Positions 1 through 12,385 of a stretch of 64,000 nt of DNA are shown piece by piece (within the stretch, counting starts at the first letter, position 1; every line of letters starts with the position of its first letter). The DNA comes from Notospermus geniculatus (Eukaryota; Nemertea; Pilidiophora; Heteronemertea; Lineidae): contig NMRB01000427.1 of NCBI GenBank assembly GCA_002633025.1, positions 129,163 through 193,162 of the forward strand. The letters run 5' to 3'. A model generated the notes under the pieces. It saw only the letters and a program-made list of their open reading frames with translations, was not told the DNA's origin and made no database searches. A program made the position numbers and the translations under genes.

Positions 1-397
1 TAGTGTATGTCATGCGGACAGCCACTTCGAAGAAATGATCATAATGTACAGAAAACATGTGAAGTCTTCATTGTTCAGGTCTTTTGCTTCTGTTTACACT
101 CACAGTGGTACAAAATACACAGACACGTTACATCGACTGCAGGTTTCCTAAAATGAGGACTATCGGTAGAACAACACCTGGTTATAGTTGGTGATAATGT
201 AGAACCAAAGAAGAGTTTCAAAAATCGACGAAAGGCAATAGTAATGTCAAAATATGCGATTTGCTGCTGTTTAAAATGAATCTATAGACCCAGAAACCGT
301 TCAGAGGACCTGACAAAAAAAGCCTTTTTCGCCAAAAGAGACAGACAAATGGTGATATTGGTAACCACAGAAAACAGCAATTCTGTGACATATGTTA
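1..397. repeat. Tandem ~0.52 kb unit, copy A (left-truncated by window)
   Basis: Near-identical to 523-936 at an offset of about 521 nt. Both start at AGTGTATGTCA and end at TGACATATGTTA. Copy B carries a small insertion (CCGCAGGTTAGAGC near 782). There is no recognisable coding content; the array may continue to the left of the window. Confidence 0.9.
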
Positions 398-522
398 TGC
401 CTAGGTCACATATCCACTCCGGGGCCCGTACGGCGAGTAAAAACAGACATTTTGGCCAATTTCAGCCAATTTCGTACGGTGCCCGGAGGTAGTAGTGATA
501 TTAGGTGGGGGACGACCGAAGC

Positions 523-936
523 AGTGTATGTCAGGCGGACAGCCACTTCGAAGAAATTAATGATCATATTGTACAGAAAACATGTGAAGTCTTCATTATT
601 TAGGTTTTTTGCTTCTGTTTACACTCACAGTGGTACAAAATACACGGACACATTACATCGACTGCAGGTTTCCTAAAATGAGGACTATCGGTAGAACAAC
701 ACCTGGTTATAGTTGGTGATAATGTAGAACCAAAGAAGAGTTTCAAGAATCGACGAAAGGCAATAGTAATGTCAAAATATGCCCGCAGGTTAGAGCGATT
801 TGCTGCTGTTTAAAATGAATCTGTAGACCCAGAAACCGTCCAGAGGACCTGACAAAAAAAGCTTTTTTCGCCAAAAGAGACAGACGAATGGTGATATTGG
901 TAACCACAGAAAACAGCAATTCAGTGACATATGTTA
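523..936. repeat. Tandem ~0.52 kb unit, copy B
   Basis: Second copy of the 1-397 unit. The 398-522 spacer between the copies has no match elsewhere that I noticed. Copy B abuts the start of the 4 kb duplication at 934. Confidence 0.9.
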
Positions 937-1372
937 GGAGTTCAAAAGATAATTCATTACGTCGCCAAAGATCTTTTAACAAAAGATGTTTCGTGACTGG
1001 TTTCATACGCATGACATCACGATATCGTCGTCATGGGAGAGAGGTTCAATGCAAAAATACTGTTGCAGATGATCGTAGAGGTCCATTGTAACTTCAGAAA
1101 TGATGTCTAAAATGTTACAGATGATAGTTAGGTGTGTCGTTTTGGTTTTGTTATTTGAACTCAATAATTGATGGGTTTGTACATTTTATTCTTTCACCAG
1201 AGAAATCTGTACAGGATCCGACTTCAGCGGCCTATCAGTTCAGTACGGCTGCTCTTGAATCTGAACAACAGAATTGTGCAATTTCGTTCTCTTGATACCA
1301 TGAGGTCTAATGCCGGTCAGGGATTCGTCCGGTTAGGTCCCGGGGCGAAGGTATTCGTTCGACGATTCCCTA

Positions 1373-1653
1373 CACTGTTAGAAAAAACAGAGGATTTTAC
1401 AGAAAATTCCTGCAGCAGAGTTTCAGGGCGTGATCTGTAAAATTACAGACTCAAATAAATGTTAACAGAGACTTGACTGGAGGCTGACCAAATTATATTT
1501 TAATACGTTCTCAGAAAGCATCATTCTGGACAGTCCAATTAAGTCCAAACAATACAGGAAAACACAGATCACACCATATGTAAACTTACAGAAGTTCCTG
1601 AAACTCTGCTGCAGGCAATTTCTGTAAAAATATTACAAAAATTTCTAACAGTG
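1373..1653. mobile_element. Miniature inverted-repeat element with CACTGTTAGAAA ends
   Basis: A 281 bp insertion present in copy 1 and absent from the matching site in copy 2 (CCCTATAGTTC near 5470). The ends are CACTGTTAGAAA and TTTCTAACAGTG, and a longer inverted pair TGCAGCAGAGTTTCAGG / CCTGAAACTCTGCTGCA lies inside. It has no coding capacity. CACTG-type ends occur in several DNA transposon superfamilies; I do not assign one. Confidence 0.85.
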
Positions 1654-1954
1654 TACTATTTATCTTTTCGGAGAGACGGAATTTGGGGCCCCTTTGCCAC
1701 AGCAAAGATGAAGATCCAACAAATAAACCAACGTGTAACCAAGACTTGACGCAACATCTGAGACAGCCACAAACGGAACCTAATATAGAATACATGTACA
1801 TGAGAAATAAAATTCATCAAGTGGATACAGTAAAGAAGAAACATGTACGAGTATAAGTTGCCGTTCGTGCAAGAGGGGGAGTCAGTTCAGAACCTAGCTC
1901 AGGGCGAATTCAAATGAGGTCCATAGTTTTCCATAGTCAGCCGGCCAACACTTA

Positions 1955-1992
1955 TTTGACCTTCGACCTTGAAATTTGACCTTCAAGGTCAA
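1955..1992. promoter_or_regulatory. Cluster of nuclear-receptor-like AGGTCA half-sites (copy 1)
   Basis: Four TGACCT/AGGTCA-like half-sites in 38 bp, including the palindrome TTGACCTTCAAGGTCAA, which contains TCAAGGTCA on both strands (the ERR/SF-1 monomer consensus). The copy at 5783-5822 has one half-site altered. Function is inferred from the motif only. Confidence 0.3.
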
Positions 1993-4802
1993 CAATCGCC
2001 TTGGCAAACGGGTGCTTCTGAAAGACAATTTCATGGTCATTCTTACCTACTCAATGGAACAATTTTAACACAATCAAAAGTTATATTAGAGGTTTGGGCC
2101 GGCTGACTACCAACTGCGGGAGATCATCACGCAAGCGAGACAGTTGTCGTCGGTGGGCAAGTCGTCAATAGTCGCTTCGCTTTGCCGACTTAATTAACAT
2201 CAATGAATCCAGGAAAATATCAATTTGTCGTTTGTCAAACAACGGAGACATTTCGGTCGTTAGGGTCAGAATACATGCTCCTGCATTCTTGAAAGAGCAG
2301 AACCAAGGAAAGTCACTGATGGAACTTTACAGAATGAAATCGTCATTATGCCCATATGTGACTCAAGGCCGATAAGGAAGCATGAAATTCCGACAGTCGT
2401 CGAATTGGTAATGATTTGCCGCGATGGTAAAGGGATCATTGAAATGATTTAACTGCCGGATGAAAAACCACTCGCCGACGAACATGTACCTGAAATCTGC
2501 TTCGCGTGACCTGAGAGACATACTCCTGACCAGATACCATTGTCAGATTCTGTCGGTTGTAAGGAAATTTAGAGGCGTGATAGAACTATAAGTTGGTACG
2601 AGGGATTCTGACCAGAGCTCGACCTCTTAGGGTCCATAAAGGCATTTTCATTGAATGTCCATTGGCGGAAGGTTTCCATTTCGACAGTGACAAAGAATTT
2701 GCTTTACGAACAGCAAGGAATAGCCAATATTTGGCCGAGTCGCCGATACGCGGCGGGGCTGTGCAGTAACCCTTACAATTATGCACCACAAAGAGAATGG
2801 TGCAACGATCATGAGAAGACCTCAAACACTTACAAGTAGAGCGTCGGAGTACTACTAACAGTTGACCATTTTTTTTCAAACAGAATTTGTAATAGTCGAA
2901 TGCAATGAATGCTGGAAGAGACCACAAGAATCTTCATTCGAATTCATAAACGTTGACCAGAAATAATTTTCATCGGGAACACACTTCGGGAACATTTTCA
3001 ACAAAGGCATTGGAGTTTTATCTGAGGACTTTCCGCCATTGTTCCGGTATATATATATAGCGATGGGATATCTTCTCAAATTACAAGCATCGTCCACGTA
3101 ACACGCCACCAGTCTGTTTCAGCTTTTTCACCCTCCAGGAGAATTCTCTTATTTTATGAAATTTAATTATTGATTTTGAGTATCTAAATATAATTTCATT
3201 ATGATGGTTATTGAAGTCGGCACAATGGTGAATGTTGGTATCACTTATAATGACCGCGTATACGTTTACAACGACAACGCGTGGTCGGCGCTCTACCTCC
3301 AGTTTTTGTTACATCAAACAGGTCTCATTCTATAACTTTTTGTGAGCGAGTGTTAGTTAAAATTCTTTGTTTGAATTTCATTATGTTGTAGTAGATGCCG
3401 AGTTTGCTGAATACATTCAAGTCGCTTTTCAATGAGACTACATTGTATTTTTGTTATATGATCATACGAACAAAATATTTGATACGCGGCTCTGCCTCAA
3501 CTATATGAATCAGTACAAGGGCCTGCGGCTCTACACTGTAAAAAGTACTGAGGTCCCTGACTATGTAAAACTTTTTAGGTAAAAAAAGTCCAAAACATGG
3601 ACACTTTCGTTTGCAATAGAAGTTAGGCTACATGTACGTCATAATGTTGTTATTATGTTAGTACTATCACAAATGTTAAGTAAGATATCCGATACCGTGA
3701 TATCTTTGGAACAGTGTAGTCGTACGACTTTGATTGAAATGAACGACCGATTCGTCTCTCAGTTCGACCCATCAATTCACACAGCAGGTAATCACCGCTC
3801 TATGGGGAATATGGCGCTTAGGGTGGCGTTTATATTACCGGATTGCTCAGTCATGTCAGTGCAGTCGTACAATGTAATGAACGTGACGGATGAAGTATGG
3901 TCGGGTTTCATTTTCTATATATGAAAGCCTCTTTTTGACTGTAATACTCGGTTAGCGTACGGCATAATATGACACAAGATTCAACCAAAATAATCAGCGT
4001 GCAAAACATCAACATTCATTCTCAACGACGGCGGTCACTGCAACTGTAGCGCTCCAGGAACCATTGTCAGTACATCACGAACACTATGCAGAAATGAACT
4101 AAAACATAAGTTTTCTTGTTTATATCGTTGTTGAAAAAGAGGCCCAATTTTACCATCCTTTTTTGAGAGTTGGTATGTAAAATTAGGTAGCCTAAAGGCT
4201 GCGCTGCCGGGCTAAAACCTCGAAATTGATTACGAATTAATATGCTGGCTACTGACAACAGCAATAATTACTGCAGTCATAGATCGTGAACAAGCGGTAA
4301 CAAGGAAATGTCCTGAGTACAGACCAAGTTTGATTTTTAAAGATTGTGCTACGTACTTGATACAATTTTTGGACACATCAGAATAACCAGGCGACCGATT
4401 TTCTATGCAAGTTGAGTACAATGAAAACGGTGGTTGCCAATTAGCAGAGAATTGGTAAAAGAGGAGAAACAGAACCCAAACAGTATTGACATCACCTAAA
4501 TATTCATTACTTTATAATGTGAACTTGTTCTGTGAAAGGATTGTCAGTATTGAGGCTGAAATCAAGCAAAGGAACTTTGTAATCGAAACCAATTCATTAA
4601 CACAACTAAAAACTCCTTATGTATTTCGACAACACGTTGGTCATCAATTATGAATACCTTTATACGGCATGTAACCAATTTACCATGCATCCACTATTAA
4701 AGAGCGGACTGCAATTGAATAAATTTACATAATTTTACATAACATTTTCCAAGTGACGTCACTGGCAGAATTCCTCCAAAAATGGCGGCCAATACTGGTC
4801 CT

Positions 4803-4896
4803 GGGTCTCTCCGTGTGAAATCAACCAAGGCTCCCCGGGTCATCGTCTTGGATTTCCTTCAAATTTTAATAGTGGTTACCTGTTGGTACCAAAAGG
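4803..4896 (+). repeat. Left member of an inverted repeat pair bracketing copy 2
   Basis: About 94 bp (GGGTCTCTCC...GTTGGTACC) that matches the reverse complement of 10157-10253 with moderate divergence. The pair spans 5.45 kb and encloses duplicate copy 2. It could be a dispersed repeat inserted twice or the ends of a composite unit. Confidence 0.75.
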
Positions 4897-5782
4897 ATAT
4901 GTGACCTAGGCCGATTGTTGACGGGTCTTGCGATTACTCTCCACCAATTTTCACCGGGCACCGTAGAATATGTGACCACACACACCATAGACATGAAATT
5001 CGTAATGGACCCGTACGGTCTCTGAAATCATTAGGAGTTCAAAAGATAATTCATTACGTCGCCAAAGATCTTTTAACAAAAGATGTTTCGTGACTGGTTT
5101 CATACGCATGACATCACGATATCGTCGTCATGGGAGAGAGGTTCAGTGCAAAAATACTGTTGCAGATGATCGTAGAGGTCCATTGTGACTTCAGAAATGA
5201 TGTCTAAAATGTTACAGATGATAGTTAGGTGTGTCGTTTTGGTTTTGTTGTTTGAACTCAATAATTGATGGGTTTGTACATTTTATTCTTTCACCAGGGA
5301 AATCTGTACAGGATCCGCTGCAGCGGCCTATCAGTTCAGTACGGCTGCTCTTGAATCTGAACTACAGAATTGTGCAATTTCGTTCTCTTGATATCATGAG
5401 GTCTAATGTCGGTCAGGGATTCGTCCGGTTAGGTCCCGGGGCGAAGGTATTCGTTCGACGATTCCCTATAGTTCATCTATTTATCTTTTCGGAGAGACGG
5501 AATTTGGGGTCCCTTTGCCAGAGCAAGATGAAGATCCAACAAATAAACCAACGTGTAACCAAGACTTGACGCAAGAGACAGCCACAAACGGAACCTAATG
5601 TAGAATACATGTACATGAGAAATAAAATTCATCAAGTGGATGCAGTAAAGAAGAAACGTGTACGAGTAGTTGCCGTTCGTGCAAGAGGGGGAGTCAGTCC
5701 AGAACCTAGCTCAGGGCGAATTCAAATGAGGTCCATGGTTTTCCATATAATAGTCAGCCGGCCAACACAATGATTTGCACTT

Positions 5783-5822
5783 ATTTGACCTTCGATCTTG
5801 AAATTTGACCTTCAAGGTCAAC
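5783..5822. promoter_or_regulatory. Cluster of AGGTCA half-sites (copy 2)
   Basis: Counterpart of 1955-1992. The palindrome TTGACCTTCAAGGTCAA is intact, while the neighbouring CGACCTTGA has become CGATCTTGA. Confidence 0.28.
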
Positions 5823-6346
5823 AATCGCCTTGGCCAACGGGTGATTCTGAAAGACAATTTCATAGTCATTCTTACCTACTCAATGGAACAATTTTAACAT
5901 CCAATACAATCAAAAGTTATATTAGAGGTTTGGGCCGGCTGACTACCAACTGCGGGAGATCATCACGCAAGCGAGACAGTCGGTGGGCAAGTCGTCAATA
6001 GTCGCTTCGCTTTACCGACTTAATTAACATCAATGAATCCAGGAAAATATCAATTTGTCGTTTGTCAAACAACGGAGACATTTCGGTCGTTAGGGTCAGA
6101 ATACATGCTCCTGCATTCTTGAAAGAGCAGAACCAAGAAAAGTCACTGATGGAACTTTACAGAATGAAATCGCCATTATGCCCATATGTGACTCAAGGCC
6201 GATAAGGAAGCATGAAATTCCGAGAGTCGTCGAATTGGTAATGATTTACCGCGATGGTAAAGGGGATCATTGAAATAATTTAACTTCCGGCTGGGAAACC
6301 ACTCGCCGACGTACATGTACCTGAAATCTGCTTCGCCTGAAGGACA

Positions 6347-6475
6347 GGGCCGACCGAATCGAAACTCCGACAGCACTAACATTGCCTAACAGAGAGGTAT
6401 GCAATGCCTTTTACCATTACAGAGTTTCTCTGTTAGGCCATGTTAGTGCTGTCGGAGTTTCGATTCGGTCGGCCC
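6347..6475. mobile_element. Foldback insertion, ~50 bp arms, GGGCCGACC ends
   Basis: A 129 bp insertion absent from copy 1 (near 2500). The two ~50 bp arms are near-perfect reverse complements, starting GGGCCGACCGAATCGAAACT, around a loop of about 27 bp (ATGCAATGCCTTTTACCATT). Confidence 0.85.
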
Positions 6476-6543
6476 AGAACTACTCCTGACCAGATACCAT
6501 TTTCAGATTCTGTCGGTGGTAAGAAAATTTAGAGGCGTGATAG

Positions 6544-6827
6544 AAGCTGTGTTCACACTGAATCCGACTTGAAAGCGTTTTCCGTAAAACGTTTTACGGA
6601 AAACGCTTTCGACCAAAAACGACTGTGCCACACTACAGTCACCAAAGCGTTTTCAAAACGGTTGTCGCGCCCGAATGACGTTGAGTCGTTTTGAAACCAC
6701 TTCTGGAACCGTTTTCGTTAAAACGCTTTCAAACCGTTTTAAGAGGGCTCTAGTGTGGCACCCTAAACCGTTTTAACATCTTAAAACGTTTTCAAACCGT
6801 TTTAAAAGCCCAGTGTGAACGCAGCTT
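6544..6827. mobile_element. MITE with AAGCTG(C/T)GTTCACACTG ends and repeated AAAACGGTTTT-type motifs
   Basis: A ~284 bp insertion absent from copy 1, where the site reads TAGAACTATAAGTTGG. The terminal inverted repeats are AAGCTGTGTTCACACTG and CAGTGTGAACGCAGCTT. The body repeats AAACCGTTTTAA / AAAACGTTTT motifs many times, so it can fold extensively. No target-site duplication is clear. Confidence 0.85.
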
Positions 6828-8092
6828 AAGTTGGTACGAGAGATTCTGGCCAGAGCTCGACCTCTTAGGGTCCATAAAGGCATTTTCATTGAATGTCCAT
6901 TGGCGGAAGGTTTCCATTTCGACAGTGACAAAGAATTTGCTTTACGAACAGCAAGGAATAGCCAATATTTGGCCGAGTCGCCGATACGCGGCGGGTGTGT
7001 GCAGTAACCCTTACAATTATGCACCAGAAAGAGAATGGTGCAACGATCATGAGAAGACCTCAAACACTCACAAGTGCAGCGAGTACTAATAGTTGACCAT
7101 TTTTTTTCAAACAGAATTTGTAATAGTCGAATGCAATGAATGCTGGAAGAGACCACAAGAATCTTCATTCGAATTCATAAGCATTTTCATCGGGAACACA
7201 CTTCGGGAACATTTTCAACAAAGGCATTGGAGTTTTATCTGAGGACTTTCCGCCATTGTTCCGGTATATATAGCGATGGGATATCTTCTCAAATTACAAG
7301 CATCGTCCACGTAACACGCCACCAGTCTGTTTCAGCTTTTTCACCCTCCAGGAGAATTCTCTTATTTTATGAAATTTAATTATTGATTTAGAGTATCTAA
7401 ATATAATTTCATTATGATGGTTATTGAAGTCGGCACAATGGTGAATGTTAGTATCACTTATAATGACCGCGTATACGTTTACAACGACAACGCGTGGTCG
7501 GCGCTCTACCTCCAGTTTTTGTTACATCAAACAGGTTTCATTCTATAACTTTTTGTGAGCGAGTGTTAGTTAAAATTCTTTGTTTGAATTTCATTATGTT
7601 GTAGTATATGCCGAGTTTGCTGAATACATTCAAGTCGCTTTTCAATGAGACTACATTGTATTTTTGTTATATGATCATACGAACAAATATTTGATATGCG
7701 GCTCTGCCTCAAATATATGAATCAGTACGAAGGCCTGCGGCTCTACACTGTAAAAAGTACTGAGGTCCCTAACTATGTAAAAAGTTATCTTTAACAACAC
7801 ATTTTTAGGTAAAAAACGTCCAAAACATGGGCACTTTCGTTTGCAATAGATGTTATAGGCTACATGTACGTCATAATGTTGTTATTATGTTAGTACTATC
7901 ACAAATGTTAAGTAAGATATCCGATACCGTGATATCTTCGGAACAGTAGTCGTACGACTTTGATTGAAATGAACGACCGATTCGTCTCTCAGTTCGACCT
8001 ATCAATTCACACAGCAGGTAATCACCGCTCTATGGGGAATATGGCGCTTAGGGTGGCGTTTATATTACCGGATTGCTCAGTCATGTCGGTGC

Positions 8093-8408
8093 CGAATCCC
8101 CAACTTTTTTTGCCTCTGACGCGTTCGACGGAAAACGACACCAAGTCCCGCTGTCGCACTCTCTTGATAAATTGAATACGGAGCCGTTTGATCTTTGGGA
8201 ATACGGAGGGGCAGGCCGGGTGTCAGGTTATACCGATTCTGCGATAATAGGCTACCTCTATAGCAAAGCGACGAGGCTGTAGAAAAATTCATCTGGTGTA
8301 ATTAAAGAATTTGCCTTGAAATCCTTGATCTTCTATCAAAAAGGGTGATTATTGAGCCTTTTGTAATAGACCCGTCTCACATTAAATATCGGAATAATAA
8401 CTATTCGA
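8093..8408. mobile_element. ~316 bp copy-2-specific insertion of unknown type
   Basis: Copy 1 reads CAGTGCAGTCGTAC (3859-3871). Copy 2 has about 316 extra bases at the same point. Only a 5 bp inverted end (CGAAT / ATTCG) is visible. It could equally be a deletion from copy 1. Confidence 0.55.
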
Positions 8409-9254
8409 AGTCGTACAATGTAATGAACGTGACGGATGAAGTATGGTCGGGTTTCATTTTCTATATATGAAAGCCTCTTTTTGACTGTAATACTCGGTTA
8501 GAGTACGGCATAATATGACACAAGATTCAACCAAAATAATCAGCGTGCAAAACATCAACATTCATTCTCAACGACGGCGGTCACTGCAACTGTAGCGCTC
8601 CAGGAACCATTGTCAGTACATCACGAACACTATGCAGAAATGAACTAAAACATAAGTTTTCTTGTTTATATCGTTGTTGAAAAAGAGGCCCAATTTTACC
8701 ATCCTTTTTTGAGAGTTGGTATCTAAAATTCTAGGTAGCCTAATGGCTGCGCTGCCGGGCTAAAACCTCGAAACTGATTACGAATTAATATGCTGGCTAC
8801 TGACAACAGCAATGATTACTGCAGTCATAGATCGTAAACAAGCGGTAACAAGGAAATGTCCTGAGTACAGACCAAGTTTGATTTTTAAAGATTGTGCTAC
8901 GTACTTGATACAATTTTTGGACACATCAGAATAACCAGGCGACCGATTTTCTATGCAAGTTGAGTACACTGAAAACGGTGGTTGCCAATTAGCAGAGAAT
9001 TGGTAAAAGAGGAGAAACAGAACCCAAACAGTATTGACATCACCTAAATATTCATTACTTTATAATGTGAACTTGTTCTGTGAAAGGATAGTCAGTATTG
9101 AGGCTGAAATCAAGCAAAGGAACTTTGTAATCGAAACCAATTCATTAACACAACTAAAAACCCCTTATGTATTTCGACAACACGCTGGTCATCAATTATG
9201 AATACCTTTATACGGCATGATATCAATTTACCATGCATCCACTAAGAGCGGACT

Positions 9255-10156
9255 CCAAACATAATCGTGTAGGCCTAACTGACTTGGCAATTACATTGTA
9301 TACATGTACATGTACATTTTTAATGTATTTCAATGATAGACTGGTCACGACTGTTAGGAAGGGAATTTGCTATAGAGGCGTCACCTTTCGGAGAACGGCG
9401 ACAACATGGGGAAAGCCCTCCTAAAAATAGTACGATGACGCAGCCAAATCGGCGTAGTCGACGCCTACCTCCACAGCAAAGCCAATAGAATATTATTGAC
9501 GACCGGAAGAAATCAATCTGGGCATGCGCAGGAGGCCTCTACTGTAAATTTATCACACTTCAAATGCATTTTTTGAAGTCATCAGATCGAACTTCAGATT
9601 ACCAATAGGTTCAAATTGTTCTAAACATGTTTATCTATTGCAAGACGTTGACATTATCTTGATTTTNCATCAAAATTGAAGGATACCCACATGATGAAAA
9701 AAGGGGTCAAAAAGGGGGTACCCCCCTCAACAGGGACCCTTGGATCCCCCAAGGACAGAAAACTAGCCGGTTTAACTGGTATTTGTAAGTGTGAATAAGA
9801 ACTACTTTAGTGTACCAATCATTTCAGTGAAAGAAAACATACAGATCATATTCCATATTCGGTGTGGCCCCACCCCAAATATGGTGTCCGCCAAACAAAA
9901 TGCCTTTTTTGCTTGGCCTTAAAATGAAACTGAATGGGTTAAAACATGATTTTGTTGCTGATTTATAATCTAGGCAGGAGAGTGAACAAATGCTGAAAAA
10001 ATCAGGGCAATATCTCTTCTAGTTTTTGAGATATTGCAGGTTGAAAATGCTAATAATCGCATTTTCCATTTTTGAAGGTGCCACGCCCCTTTTTTTGACC
10101 CCCCAGAAAATCAAAACTAAGGGTCAGATGAAATTTTTACTTTGGATCTGGCCATT
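9255..10156. other. Repeat-derived, non-coding stretch
   Basis: It holds a TACATGTACATGTAC tract (9300-9318), a GGGGGTACCCCCC palindrome (9715-9727) within G/C-run sequence, and an N at 9667. The style (AAAAAGGGGTCAAAAAGGGGG, later CCCCTTTTTTTGACCCCCC) suggests a dispersed repeat. No gene is visible. Confidence 0.5.
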
Positions 10157-10253
10157 TGGTACCAACAGGTAACTGCTATTAAAATTTGAAGGAAATCCAA
10201 GACGATGACCCGGGGATTTTTTTTCAAATTGGTTGATTTCACATGGAGAGACC
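10157..10253 (-). repeat. Right member of the inverted repeat pair
   Basis: Inverted relative to 4803-4896, sharing GGATTTCCTTCAAATTTTAA and GTTACCTGTTGGTACC on the minus strand. Confidence 0.75.
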
Positions 10254-11152
10254 CATCTACCAAACAAGCCACGACTGCACTGCAGCGCGCAGGTTGGTAG
10301 AATCAGGTACTAGTCTATTTCAATAATTCCCATTGTCGTAGCCGAAGTATCATAGCTTACATTTTGGCTGGTGACGCACCCCACGCAATCTGCCACACCT
10401 GAAATAATAGCCAATGTCCCACAGCCCGAGGACAATCCTGTCGACGGACGACATCAGCCATCACCAAGGGCTTTAATCTCATTTCGATTATTACAACTCC
10501 CATACAATAATAGCAGACGGACACAGAGCAGACGTTATGGTTTCTCTGATCGCCGAAGACATGGAACTTTGCTACTTTCAGTGACATTCTGCTGATGAAA
10601 TGGAAATAATTCCAAGGATTTTGCAATTAGTGCATAATTTCCTGTCCTGAAATCTAAGCCGTGAGCATCGCCTTTGATACCGACGATCAGCAAGGGATTA
10701 AGACGAGGAGGTTTTTGAGGGATTATTTTTGTTCGTGACTGGTGCTGGTTCGCGGCCACGTTTGATCCCTCCTGGGATCGTAATGAATGATCTTCCGGCC
10801 GTGTGACCAACTACCATTGGTCAACCAAACAGAAAATGATACTGAATCACATCAGAGACGTTAAGAAATATTCTGTTTATCGCTACGAGTACGGAGAGGG
10901 CAATGGAATCCATGGGTAATGGCCTATATTTTTGTTAAATGTATCGTACATGATACAATCAATAGGCCTACGAGGAATGGTCACAATATCACACTCCACA
11001 CATACCCATCCCCCCCTCATATTTCGCCGATGAAGGGATCAACCAGGTCGACTTTAATTCGCTAATCAGTAATAGTGTACCCCGAATACATGCATCGCTG
11101 TATTTCCTCCATATCCCTAAATGACAAGAAGCCATCATCCCGGCACAAATTG
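10254..11152. other. Unassigned stretch
   Basis: Several short ORFs overlap on both strands (10357-10810) with no recognisable protein or splice-bounded exon. I see no repeat structure. Confidence 0.5.
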
Positions 11153-12385
11153 CAATGAGATGTTCTCTGGAAACAGATTATGACAATTGTCATTAAAAAA
11201 TATGTTGTCATACCTACAACGTCTACGTAACCGACCTACATATCATTCAGAACTTCTCTATTGTCCTGCGTTGCCTGCCTCGGGCTATGGTTTCAGTTGA
11301 TGCAATCTATATGGATGGATCGGGATTTACGATAAGCCAGTAATGTTCTTAAAATCCCAGTCCGGAATGGCCGGTTCTGTCATCATAGGAAATAGCCACG
11401 CTGGCCATGCTGGGTGTCCAACTAAGGTTTTCAACAATACTTCACGTAAATGATACAAATTATATCAAATTAAACTTAATGTTGTACAACATTTCGCAAG
11501 TGTTCAAGTTGTGTAACATTTCTATTCATTTATAGAATGTTGCCAGAACAAGTTATCATTTCAACTTTTTGTCAATCTGAAGGCCTTAAGTTATACAAGC
11601 AGAGCCTGGCGATAAATTTGGGAGTCAACGTTCGGCTCCACAAATAAATAAGTTCTCCTAGGCCAACATATTTTTCATTTATAGATTTATATTGACATCC
11701 TGCCACATTATTTTTCATTTATATTGCCATCCTGCCACATTTTCTCTTCCAAGGTAAAGGTTTATAAAAGATGATGTGAATGGTCAAAAAAGAACGTAGC
11801 TAACGACACCCTGATGTACCTTTCGGCAGACAAGGGTGAATTTCGAGGTGTGAATTTCTTACCACAAGGGAGGTGGGTACACATTGCCTCCTGGAATCCG
11901 AGGCATAACACCGAACCATAACAATAATGGGGGAAAAGAACATGGCAACATTTGTACTTCCCACATTAATGGACACAGCCTTTCATAGATACTCGTGAAA
12001 AACTGCGCCGAATTCAACGCTGTTTGATAATTGGCCACTGCTTGGGGCCTGCAAATGTCTACGAATAATCATACCTAGAACCTGGCGTTTTTGTTTCTGA
12101 TACCGTTGACCAAGAAACGCCAAATACTTTTCGACAATGCAAGGGAATGGTGCCGGAGGATGGTGGTATCTGCCGCAAGTTCTATATCAGAGAACAAAAG
12201 TTGCCTCCTGAATGTAAATCATTCAAGATTACAATATAATAGGTAAAGAAGAGGAAATGGGTTCTGCTTCTACTCGCAAGCTTATTTTTATCTGCTAATG
12301 CTAGTTATGTACTCTGCTAACAATGGGTATCTCGTCTACGATATGAAAAAAAGTCTGAATAAGGGTCGCTTACTACCAAGATAAA
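11153..12385. repeat. 1.23 kb tandem duplication, copy 1
   Basis: Near-identical to 12386-13620 at an offset of 1233 nt. It contains an internal short tandem (ATTTTTCATTTATATT..CATCCTGCCACATT repeated at 11667-11745). A 62-codon frame conserved in both copies (MSCSLQTDYDNSHQKICCHT in copy 2) has no recognised match. Confidence 0.95.

Larger units (their letters stand above)
934..4711. repeat. ~4 kb direct duplication, copy 1
   Basis: From TTAGGAGTTCAAAAG to GAGCGGACT this segment is almost identical to 5031-9254. Open frames inside are short and not conserved between copies, and no known protein was recognised, so I treat it as non-coding. It contains a copy-specific insertion at 1373-1653, which copy 2 lacks. 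A cluster of AGGTCA half-sites lies at 1955-1992. Confidence 0.95.
5031..9254. repeat. ~4 kb direct duplication, copy 2
   Basis: Second copy of 934-4711. It lacks the 1373-1653 element but has three extra insertions (6347-6475, 6544-6827, 8093-8408). The copies otherwise differ by scattered substitutions and small indels, so the duplication is recent compared with the neighbouring DNA. Confidence 0.95.

Noticed and set aside
888-1091. ORFs repeated in both 4 kb units (for example 1168-1440 and 5231-5569)
   Set aside because: They recur because the DNA is duplicated. Their frames end differently in the two copies, which argues against coding selection.
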